Assembly: GCA_022848805.1 (NCBI GenBank)
Contig: JAJISI010000084.1
Coordinates: forward strand, 1-5,252
DNA length: 5,252 nucleotides
DNA from: Thermoplasmatota archaeon
GTDB taxonomy: Archaea > Thermoplasmatota > Thermoplasmata > UBA10834
Direction of reading: 5' to 3'
Shown in pieces: positions 1 through 5,228 of the stretch (positions are counted from its first letter, which is position 1; each line of letters opens with the position of its first letter). Below the pieces are notes generated by a model that was given only the letters and a program-made list of their open reading frames with translations, searched no databases and was not told the DNA's origin. A program made the position numbers and the translations under genes.

Positions 1-614
1 AGGGAGAGGGCCGAAACGGTCTCACCGGTCACTTCCATGGACCTGTACAGGGCGCCCTCCACTCCGATGTCTCCGATTATCGTGAGTATGATGTCTTTGC
101 CCATGACGAACGGGTTGAGGTCGCCGTGGACTGAGAGCTTAGTCGAATCTGGCACTTTGAACCAGAGTACTCCCCTCGCGAACACGGTCGCGGCTTCGGT
201 GCTGCCTATGCCTGTGGAGAACGCGCCGAGCGCGCCGTATGAACACGTGTGCGAGTCCGCGCCGACTATCAGCCTTCCAGGCGCGGCGAATCCCTGCTCG
301 ATCATGACCTGGTGGCACACTCCTCCGGAGCCGACTTCGAAGTAGTCCGTCACATCGTGTTTCCTGGCGAAATCCCTCATCTTCTTCGCTTGCTTGGCCG
401 ACGCGATGTCTTTGTTGGGTACGTAGTGGTCTGGTATCAGGACGACCTTGTCCTTCAACAATGGCGTGCAGAGTCTGTCGAACTCGTCGAAGGCCGCAGG
501 TCCAGTGATGTCGTTGACCATGACATAGTCTACCTCTGCCTCCGAGATGTCCCCGGCTTCGAGGTCCTTTCCGGATTTGTCCGAGAGTATCTTCTCCGCA
601 ATGGTCTTGCCCAT
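1..614 (-). CDS. leuC: 3-isopropylmalate dehydratase large subunit LeuC (N-terminal part, runs off the left edge)
   Basis: This is the large, iron-sulfur subunit of isopropylmalate isomerase. It converts 2-isopropylmalate to 3-isopropylmalate in cytosolic leucine synthesis, together with a small LeuD subunit not present here. The first 204 codons are visible, out of roughly 420 usual for the archaeal form. The N-terminus begins MGKTIAEKIL. Family motifs follow: DITGPAAFDEF near residues 35-45, VCHQVMIEQGF near 99-109, and GADSHTCSYGALGAFSTGIG near 118-137, where C124 should be the first of three [4Fe-4S] cysteine ligands; the other two lie outside. ATG at 614 is the only sensible start: an in-frame TGA lies 9 bp upstream and a GAGGATGA ribosome site sits about 10 nt before it. 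The gene follows leuA by 40 bp on the same strand, which suggests one transcript. A homoaconitase role (AksD type) shares these motifs; the pairing with leuA favours leucine synthesis. Confidence 0.95.
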   Translation of the reverse strand, partial: MGKTIAEKILSDKSGKDLEAGDISEAEVDYVMVNDITGPAAFDEFDRLCTPLLKDKVVLIPDHYVPNKDIASAKQAKKMRDFARKHDVTDYFEVGSGGVCHQVMIEQGFAAPGRLIVGADSHTCSYGALGAFSTGIGSTEAATVFARGVLWFKVPDSTKLSVHGDLNPFVMGKDIILTIIGDIGVEGALYRSMEVTGETVSALS

Positions 615-624
615 CTGAATTCAT

Positions 625-628
625 CCTC
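625..628 (-). promoter_or_regulatory. Ribosome binding site of leuC
   Basis: GAGG, followed by ATGA, lies 10 nt before the leuC ATG in the 40-bp leuA-leuC gap. It matches the GAGGTGA anti-SD complement with one mismatch. It lets leuC be translated from the leuA transcript, and no separate TATA box is visible in the gap. Confidence 0.65.
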
Positions 629-654
629 AGTGCTTGTACCAAACGGTCCTCGTA

Positions 655-2295
655 TCAGTAAGCCTTTCTGCTGATGTCCCTGTTGTCCGCACTCAGCTTG
701 CAGACCCAGAGCCTGTTAAGCGCTTCAACGGTCGAGTCCACGCTGGTCGTAACGATATCCGACCCCACGCTCCTCCCGAGGGAGATCAAGCCAGGGTTCT
801 CGGAGTCGCCGAGCTTGACGGTGACCTCGCAGAGCGCGTTCGACCCGCCCGATATGGCCTCGAGCCTGTATTGCTTGAGCACGATGCTCTTCGAGACCGC
901 GCTCCTCATCGCGCATAGGCTGGCATCGATCGGTCCCACGCCAGTCTCGGACGCCCGCCTGACTTCTCCGTCTATATTCAGCACGACCGTGGCGGTCGGC
1001 GTGAAGTTGAGGCCGGTGAACACGGTGAACTCCTCCAACTTGATGACTGGTTCGGTATCTTGGCCGTAGATGTCGTACGCCACGGCCAAGAGTTCGGCGT
1101 CGTCCAGCCTCTTGCCGGACTCCGCGTACTTCTTGACCTTCTTGACGAGCTCCTTCATCTGCTCCTTGTCGAGTGAGAGGCCGTACTCCTTGAGCTTGCT
1201 CTCGATCGCATGGGTGCCCGAATGCTTGCCCATGACTATGCTCCGCTCCTTCCCGACTATCTCCGGTCGCATGGGCTCGTACGTGGAGGATTCGCTGAGT
1301 ATGCCGTGGACATGGATCCCCGCCTCGTGCGAGAACGCGTTCTCGCCGACGATGGCCTTGTTCGGCTGTACTCTGATCCCGGTGAGCTGTGAGACCAACC
1401 TTGACACGAAGGCGAGCTTACGCGTGTTGACCGACGTGGAGATGCCGTAGAACGCATGGAGCGCCATCACGACCTCCTCGAGGGCGGCGTTGCCCGCCCT
1501 CTCCCCCAGGCCGTTCATGGTCACATGGACCTCCTCGGCGCCTCCGCGCACTCCCGCGAGCGAGTTCGCCACGGACAGCCCGAAATCGTCGTGACAGTGA
1601 ACCGCGAGGGGTACCGTGGTCTTCTTCTTTATCTCCGATACGAACTGCATCATGGCCGGAGGCGTCATGACTCCGACGGTGTCTGGAACATCTATTCTGT
1701 CGATGCCGACGCTCTCGATATTGCTGTGCACCTCGTGCAGGAACTCCAGCTCCGTACGCGTCGCGTCCTCGCAGCTGAACTCGGCGATGAGCCCATGCTC
1801 CTTGGCGTACTGAACAGTCGTCACGGCCTTCTCGACCGCCTCCTCCTTCGATATCTTCAGCTTCTTCTCGAGATGGACCTTGGATGTGGCGAGGAATATG
1901 TGCACCGAATCGACATCGCAACTGATAGCGGCGTCTATGTCCTGCTTGCTCGCACGGCACAGCGCGCAGATCTCGGCCTGGAGTCCGGCGCCCGCGATCT
2001 TCTTGACCGCCTCGGCCTCCCCCTCGGAGTTGATGGGGAAGCCCGCCTCTATGATGTCCACTCCGAGCTCGTCCAGCGCCTGCGCGATCTTCAGCTTGTC
2101 TTCGGTCGACAGCGCCACATTGGGCGTCTGCTCGCCGTCCCTCAGGGTCGTATCGAGTATCTTGATCTTCTCGGGCATCCTCGTAGCCTCGAAGATCTTC
2201 TTATTGTATTCACTAACGAAGACCCCCGTGTCGGGGATCTTGAAGCCACCATCACCTGTTTTTCCAGCACTCCCACTCGGAGGTTGTGTCGACAT
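655..2295 (-). CDS. leuA: 2-isopropylmalate synthase LeuA
   Basis: This enzyme condenses 2-oxoisovalerate with acetyl-CoA to give 2-isopropylmalate, the committed step of leucine synthesis. It has 546 residues. An unusual 40-residue leader precedes the TIM-barrel HMGL-like domain (about 43-315). Visible motifs are DTTLRDGEQ at 48-56 (D48 a metal ligand, R52 catalytic), EAGFP at 83-87, VPDTVGVM at 203-210, HCHDDFG at 233-239 (H233 and H235 metal ligands) and GERAGNA at 264-270. GENAFSHEAGIHVHG at 317-331 and GKHSG at 356-360 lie in the linker. A LeuA dimer/allosteric domain spans about 420-530, with GVGPIDAS at 452-459, as in leucine-feedback-inhibited enzymes. From memory, EAGFP and VANSLA match the Methanocaldococcus LeuA type rather than citramalate synthase, which has EAGSA. 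ATG 2295 has GGGAG 7 nt upstream; ATG 2178 (residue 40) is an alternative that removes the extension. It is preceded by a Leu-rich leader ORF. Confidence 0.93.
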   Translation of the reverse strand: MSTQPPSGSAGKTGDGGFKIPDTGVFVSEYNKKIFEATRMPEKIKILDTTLRDGEQTPNVALSTEDKLKIAQALDELGVDIIEAGFPINSEGEAEAVKKIAGAGLQAEICALCRASKQDIDAAISCDVDSVHIFLATSKVHLEKKLKISKEEAVEKAVTTVQYAKEHGLIAEFSCEDATRTELEFLHEVHSNIESVGIDRIDVPDTVGVMTPPAMMQFVSEIKKKTTVPLAVHCHDDFGLSVANSLAGVRGGAEEVHVTMNGLGERAGNAALEEVVMALHAFYGISTSVNTRKLAFVSRLVSQLTGIRVQPNKAIVGENAFSHEAGIHVHGILSESSTYEPMRPEIVGKERSIVMGKHSGTHAIESKLKEYGLSLDKEQMKELVKKVKKYAESGKRLDDAELLAVAYDIYGQDTEPVIKLEEFTVFTGLNFTPTATVVLNIDGEVRRASETGVGPIDASLCAMRSAVSKSIVLKQYRLEAISGGSNALCEVTVKLGDSENPGLISLGRSVGSDIVTTSVDSTVEALNRLWVCKLSADNRDISRKAY

Positions 2296-2302
2296 CGGAC
2301 CA

Positions 2303-2307
2303 CTCCC
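2303..2307 (-). promoter_or_regulatory. Ribosome binding site of leuA
   Basis: GGGAG (continuing as TGGTCC) lies 7 nt before the ATG at 2295. This supports the long LeuA form over a start at residue 40. It sits about 23-28 nt after the stop codon of the upstream Leu-rich ORF, close enough for ribosome stalling or release on that ORF to affect it. Confidence 0.7.
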
Positions 2308-2330
2308 TAGAATTCAGCAATGCACAGCAC

Positions 2331-2393
2331 TCAGGCTAGAAGAATAAGCCCCAAGGGCAGCAGAAGCAGCAGACCTCTGGATTTGGTTACCAT
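2331..2393 (-). CDS. Leucine-rich leader peptide upstream of leuA (candidate attenuator peptide)
   Basis: This 20-codon ORF reads MVTKSRGLLLLLPLGLILLA and ends in TGA. Nine of 20 residues are Leu. Residues 8-12 are five consecutive Leu codons (CTG CTG CTT CTG CTG), followed by TTG, CTT, CTT and CTA with one Ile (ATT) between. GGAGAGG lies 6 nt before the ATG, the best ribosome site in the window. The ORF ends 35 nt before the leuA ATG and is not in frame with it. It lies downstream of the TTTATA promoter, so it should be on the leuA mRNA. Bacterial leu leader peptides (leuL) have a similar run of Leu codons and control leuA by ribosome stalling when Leu-tRNA is scarce. The same role here is inference. 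Alternatives are a short hydrophobic membrane peptide, since KSR plus a Leu core resembles a signal-peptide start, or chance. The ORF is too short for standard gene callers. Confidence 0.72.
   Translation of the reverse strand: MVTKSRGLLLLLPLGLILLA
2338..2358 (-). terminator. Small GC hairpin plus T-rich tract inside the leuA leader (possible attenuator)
   Basis: On the leuA strand GCCC-TTG-GGGC forms a perfect 4-bp GC stem with a 3-nt loop, followed directly by TTATTCTTCT (7 T in 10). It begins in the last of the five consecutive Leu codons. Archaeal RNA polymerase terminates mainly at T-rich tracts, so this could act as a conditional terminator. A competing pairing exists upstream: CCAGAGG (2374-2380) with CCCTTGG (2351-2357), six of seven positions pairable including one G-U, which would place the Leu codons in the loop. 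The stem is short and the T tract is imperfect, so termination activity is uncertain. Confidence 0.4.
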
Positions 2394-2399
2394 TCTTCG

Positions 2400-2406
2400 C
2401 CTCTCC
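2400..2406 (-). promoter_or_regulatory. Ribosome binding site of the Leu-rich leader ORF
   Basis: GGAGAGG, extending to GAGGCGA, lies 6 nt before the ATG at 2393. It matches the archaeal GGAGGTGA consensus closely. Its quality and spacing are the main evidence that the 20-codon ORF is translated. Confidence 0.65.
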
Positions 2407-2416
2407 AATGCGGTGC

Positions 2417-2454
2417 GGCCAATCCCATTAGGGAAGGCCTATTCTGGGATGGCC
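2417..2454. promoter_or_regulatory. Long imperfect dyad over the expected leuA transcription start (operator or 5' UTR hairpin)
   Basis: GGCCAATCCCA (2417-2427) and TGGGATGGCC (2445-2454) are inverted copies that pair over 10 bp with one bulged base. Inside them TAGG (2429-2432) and CCTA (2438-2441) make a second stem around GAAGG. The dyad starts about 8 bp downstream of the TATA box and covers the predicted start near 2440. That position suits a repressor operator blocking RNA polymerase. If transcription starts further upstream it would instead fold as a 5' UTR hairpin. The cognate regulator is not identifiable from this window. Confidence 0.5.
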
Positions 2455-2460
2455 CGAACC

Positions 2461-2475
2461 TGTATAAATCTTTGC
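2461..2475 (-). promoter_or_regulatory. BRE/TATA promoter of the leuA leader transcript
   Basis: On the minus strand GCAAAGA followed by TTTATAC gives a purine-rich BRE and a canonical archaeal TATA box (TTTATA at 2468-2463). Starting about 25 nt downstream, transcription should begin near 2438-2443. This leaves about 45-50 nt before the leader peptide and about 145 nt before leuA. On the plus strand the same bases read TATAAAT and could serve pheA, but the flank there (CCGAACCTG) is a poorer BRE. Confidence 0.6.
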
Positions 2476-2478
2476 GGA

Positions 2479-2488
2479 TGAATATTCA
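2479..2488. promoter_or_regulatory. Perfect 10-bp palindrome TGAATATTCA next to the TATA box
   Basis: TGAATATTCA is a perfect palindrome just upstream of the leuA BRE and inside the leuA-pheA divergent region. It could be a dimeric regulator site acting on one or both promoters. Short AT-rich palindromes also occur by chance, so this is tentative. Confidence 0.3.
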
Positions 2489-2545
2489 AGGGACGCCGCC
2501 AATCCACCGGACAGTTATGTACATCGCCTCGTGCTGCTGGTCCCG

Positions 2546-3451
2546 ATGTCCCCTGGGAAGGGTAGAAATACGTACGTAGGTGTACGCCGGACGATTACAT
2601 TGAAGAGAGAGAACCTGGTGGTGGCCTTCCAGGGTGAGAGGGGGGCGTATTCCGAGGACGCGTGCTTCAGATACTTCGGGAACGACGTGCGTACAAAGCC
2701 GTATCCGGACTTCAAGACGACGTTCGAGGCCGTGGAGCAGGATGCCGTCACGCATGCCATCGTTCCCGTCGAGAACTCGTTGGAGGGCAGCGTGACCCAG
2801 GTGAACGACCTTCTCCTCGACCACGATCTGACCGTGTCCGGAGAGGTGATCGTGCCGGTGAAGCACTGTCTGATGGTGAGCTCGGGCGCAAGCCTGGCAT
2901 CTGTCAAGGAGGTGCTGAGCCATCCCCAGGCGCTCGGACAGTGCCGCAAGTTCCTCCAGAACTATCCCGATTGGCATATAATCCCAACCTACGACACGGC
3001 CGGCAGCGCCAGGACCGTCTCCGAGTCCAAGCGTCTCGACCAGGCGGCGATCGCCAGCAGGCGAGCGGCGAGCGTGTACGGCCTGGAGATCCTCAAGGAA
3101 GATATCCAGAGCGAGGCGTTCAACTACACACGCTTCTTCGCGCTCGAGAAGGACCCCGTGCCCGTCCCGGACGCGGACAAGACGTCGATAGTATTCGCCA
3201 CGAAGAACGTCCCTGGAGCCTTGTACAAAGCCATGGGCGAGCTGGCTTCGAGAGGCATCAACCTGACAAAGCTGGAATCCCGACCCCGCAGGAACAAGGC
3301 GTGGGTCTATGTGTTCTACGCGGACTTCGACGGGAGTATGGAAGATCCAGACTGCCACGCGGCGGTCGGCGGCCTTCTCAAGTCGGGTGCGTTCGTCAAA
3401 GTCCTCGGCTCATACAGGAAGGCGAGCGGATGGATGGAGAACGACGAGTAG
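2546..3451 (+). CDS. pheA: Prephenate dehydratase PheA (monofunctional, with C-terminal ACT domain)
   Basis: This enzyme decarboxylates and dehydrates prephenate to phenylpyruvate in cytosolic phenylalanine synthesis. Numbered from the ATG at 2546 (301 residues), the prephenate dehydratase domain spans about 24-205. It begins VVAFQGERGAYSE and contains VPVENSLEGSV near 73-83 and HPQALGQC near 126-133. NYTRFFAL near 193-200 holds the TRF motif with the catalytic Thr. The ACT domain spans about 211-292, with PGAL near 223-226 and ESRP near 244-247, the motifs that bind phenylalanine in allosteric enzymes. No chorismate mutase domain is fused. The start is uncertain: in-frame candidates are GTG 2531, ATG 2546, TTG 2600 and GTG 2618, none with a strong ribosome site. 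The family usually begins only a few residues before VAFQG, so the protein may be about 18-24 residues shorter. It is divergent from leuA and convergent with the DUF835 gene. Confidence 0.93.
   Translation: MSPGKGRNTYVGVRRTITLKRENLVVAFQGERGAYSEDACFRYFGNDVRTKPYPDFKTTFEAVEQDAVTHAIVPVENSLEGSVTQVNDLLLDHDLTVSGEVIVPVKHCLMVSSGASLASVKEVLSHPQALGQCRKFLQNYPDWHIIPTYDTAGSARTVSESKRLDQAAIASRRAASVYGLEILKEDIQSEAFNYTRFFALEKDPVPVPDADKTSIVFATKNVPGALYKAMGELASRGINLTKLESRPRRNKAWVYVFYADFDGSMEDPDCHAAVGGLLKSGAFVKVLGSYRKASGWMENDE
2569..2578. repeat. Perfect 10-bp palindrome TACGTACGTA near the pheA start
   Basis: TACGTACGTA is a perfect palindrome preceded by TAGAAATA. If pheA really starts at TTG 2600 or GTG 2618, this stretch is promoter DNA and could be an operator. 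If the start is 2546 it is coding. A second 8-bp palindrome, ATGTACAT, lies at 2517-2524. Confidence 0.25.
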
Positions 3452-3466
3452 TCTGGACGGTTCCCG

Positions 3467-4822
3467 CTACTCCTGCCGAGCGAGCTTATTGGACGAATGC
3501 TTCAGCTCCTCGAGCCCCTCCTCTCCATTGATGACTATCCTATCCCGCTCAAGCATCGCTACCTGTTTGGAATCGAAGGCCTTGGGGTTGATCGCGATTA
3601 TCAGCCTAGACTTGGTTATCCATGTCGTCTCGTTGAGCGAGTCCAAGGACTTCAGTACCCTGGTGAAATCGTTGAAAGTAAGCAGGTACTCGATACCGTC
3701 GACGAGGACTATGCTGTTCGGATTGCCTTCCATGAACCTGATCAGCGCATCCGTCAGAAGCGCTACGCTAGTAGGAGGTATCCTCCTGTCGCCAGTGGAC
3801 TCGGTCAGCCAGATGATGGGAGTCACCTGGAGGGGATGCTCCTCCCTGATGCGCTCCGGGAAGACTCTCGTTATCATCAGCCCTTTCGGTATGAGGAACG
3901 CGAGGGTGTCCGATGTAGCGCTCTCCTTCTCCGGTATCGCGACATCGGGCCGGAGAGGCAGGGTGACTAGTTCGACGAACAGGTTGGTCGCCGACCCGCC
4001 GTTTTCGTCCTCGAACAAGTACACCCCTCGGGGAATGTCGTAAGACCTGAACCCGCCCTGCTCCGTCATCTCGACTTCGGCGTCGACGATGAGCGCGGTG
4101 AACCTCCCGCTCGTGACCGACTTCAGGATGAAGACGAACATGACAAACATCATCCACGAGTAAGCGTAGTCGTAAATCGCGCCCATGGCGTGCGCGTGAT
4201 AGACGTGGAAGAAATACTCCGTGGAAGGAATTCCGATCCATGAACTCGCCAGCAGAGCCATGCCCCACTTCTCCTTAGGGTTCAGTTTCCTGAGATCCCC
4301 TCTCCTCCTGGCGGAAATCGGCATGGCCACTCCGAGGGCGGCGGATGTAAGTAGATATCCTAGGACAATCGCCAGGAGCCAGCCACTGCTCCCGGAGTCC
4401 CTCTCTCCGATGGTGTCTGCTACCAACGCCGCGACAAGAACCAGAATCCCCGTCGCGCCCCAGGCGGTTATTGGATTGACGGGCTTGGCCGATATCCATT
4501 TCTTGAAAGCCGACGTGGTGAAGTAATCCCGATATTTCGTCGTGATTGCCACGGTCCAGACTGACAGCCAGGAGGTAACAACCACAAAGCATATCCCGAT
4601 GAATGGGGGGTGGGCATGGTTTTCGCCTCCGACCATGAAAAAGGCCGTCTCGAATATCCATAGGAGCATGACCGTCGTGATGAAGGATATTACGACCAAT
4701 CCTCTTATGACCGCGAAGAACCGCACTCTGACTCGGTAAACGAGGAGGAATGAGTAGGCGATGAGTGCCAGTCCGATAAGCCTCGGGGCGACGACCCCGA
4801 TCAAGTACTCAAGGTCGCTCAC
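3467..4822 (-). CDS. Seven-helix membrane protein with C-terminal DUF835 domain
   Basis: This protein has 451 residues; its function is unknown. Hydrophobic segments near 5-28, 35-62, 73-95, 118-138, 147-168, 186-206 and 213-236 suggest seven membrane helices, with no cleavable signal peptide. The rest, about 240-451, is soluble. Residues 262-430 match my recall of DUF835: an IPRGVYLF-like entry, PKGLMITRVFPERIREE near 312-328, PIIWLTES near 335-342, IVLVDGIEYLLTFNDFTRVL near 371-390, then RLIIAINPKAFD near 406-417. The domain resembles the P-loop-less or RecA-like folds found in some archaeal sensor proteins, but no nucleotide-binding motif is visible. His residues cluster in the membrane part: HAH at 69-71 and HVYHAH at 206-211. 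The start is GTG 4822, with GGGGAG about 10 nt upstream. The gene follows ilvD by 97 bp on the same strand without a visible terminator, so they may share a transcript. Confidence 0.85.
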   Translation of the reverse strand: MSDLEYLIGVVAPRLIGLALIAYSFLLVYRVRVRFFAVIRGLVVISFITTVMLLWIFETAFFMVGGENHAHPPFIGICFVVVTSWLSVWTVAITTKYRDYFTTSAFKKWISAKPVNPITAWGATGILVLVAALVADTIGERDSGSSGWLLAIVLGYLLTSAALGVAMPISARRRGDLRKLNPKEKWGMALLASSWIGIPSTEYFFHVYHAHAMGAIYDYAYSWMMFVMFVFILKSVTSGRFTALIVDAEVEMTEQGGFRSYDIPRGVYLFEDENGGSATNLFVELVTLPLRPDVAIPEKESATSDTLAFLIPKGLMITRVFPERIREEHPLQVTPIIWLTESTGDRRIPPTSVALLTDALIRFMEGNPNSIVLVDGIEYLLTFNDFTRVLKSLDSLNETTWITKSRLIIAINPKAFDSKQVAMLERDRIVINGEEGLEELKHSSNKLARQE

Positions 4823-4919
4823 GCATCAACACTCCCCAATCACCCTCGGGAGGTGGAACGAATCCCATGTCCAAGTACTTTTCTCGTCGCAGCCTCGGCG
4901 CTCACTTCTCAGGCGTGTG

Positions 4920-5228
4920 TCACCTGCTGCTGGTCTGCAGGACGGCTCCGAGGCTGGCTGACGATACTTGGTCTCTGTATCTCCGCAGGTACCCGTCGAT
5001 CTTCTGCTTGGGCAGCCTTCGCTCCCTCAGCCTCGCCTTGACCTCCCTCTCGGATATCAGAACATCGATGTCCCTCGCGTCGAGGTCTATTCTTATGATG
5101 TCCCCGTCCCGCAGAGCTGCTAGCGCACCGCCGATATACGCCTCCGGGGAGACATGGCCGACGCAGAGCCCTCTTGTGCCACCTGAGAAACGTCCGTCCG
5201 TAACGAGCGCGCACTCCAGTAGGGATTG
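4920..5228 (-). CDS. ilvD: Dihydroxy-acid dehydratase IlvD, C-terminal fragment interrupted upstream
   Basis: IlvD dehydrates 2,3-dihydroxy-3-methylvalerate and 2,3-dihydroxyisovalerate to 2-oxoacids, the shared step of isoleucine and valine synthesis; 2-oxoisovalerate is also the LeuA substrate. Only about the last 100 residues are present, of about 550 in the family. They include ALVTDGRFSGGTRG, HVSPEAYIGGALAAL, DGDIIRIDL and the usual C-terminus GYLRRYRDQVSSASLGAVL. Reading upstream, family-like sequence stops just before LLECALVTDG, and an in-frame TAA follows at 5229-5231. None of the three minus-strand frames in the last 30 bases resembles the IlvD segment expected there. The gene is therefore broken by an insertion or rearrangement, or the window edge is a mis-assembled or foreign end. 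The natural stop TGA is at 4920-4922, 97 bp before the DUF835 gene. Confidence 0.85.
   Translation of the reverse strand, partial: QSLLECALVTDGRFSGGTRGLCVGHVSPEAYIGGALAALRDGDIIRIDLDARDIDVLISEREVKARLRERRLPKQKIDGYLRRYRDQVSSASLGAVLQTSSR

Noticed and set aside
139..642. 167-codon minus-strand frame in the leuC region
   Set aside because: It is an alternate frame of leuC on the same strand; the leuC frame carries all the family motifs.
655..2295. Citramalate or homocitrate synthase as alternative identity of LeuA
   Set aside because: EAGFP near the active site, VANSLA, the full dimer/allosteric domain and the adjacent leuC favour isopropylmalate synthase.
1456..2310. 284-codon plus-strand reading frame opposite leuA
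   Set aside because: It is antisense to a clearly functional LeuA, has no recognisable domain, and has an Arg/Leu/His-rich composition typical of shadow frames in GC-rich DNA.
2315..2330. Hairpin AGTGC-TGT-GCATT between the leader ORF and leuA
   Set aside because: It has only 5 bp with a G-U pair and no T tract after it; too weak to call a terminator.
2479..2578. 33-codon plus-strand ORF (MNIQGTPPIH...) upstream of pheA as a Phe leader peptide
   Set aside because: It contains no Phe codons, has no ribosome site, and overlaps the likely pheA coding start. There is no attenuator logic for phenylalanine.
2486..3358. 290-codon minus-strand frame opposite pheA
   Set aside because: It lies wholly against PheA, whose motifs are intact, and its protein shows no family features.
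3467..4822. Seven helices taken as a microbial rhodopsin
   Set aside because: No retinal-binding Lys is seen in the last helix and the Asp/Arg pattern of helix 3 is absent; the DUF835 tail also does not fit.
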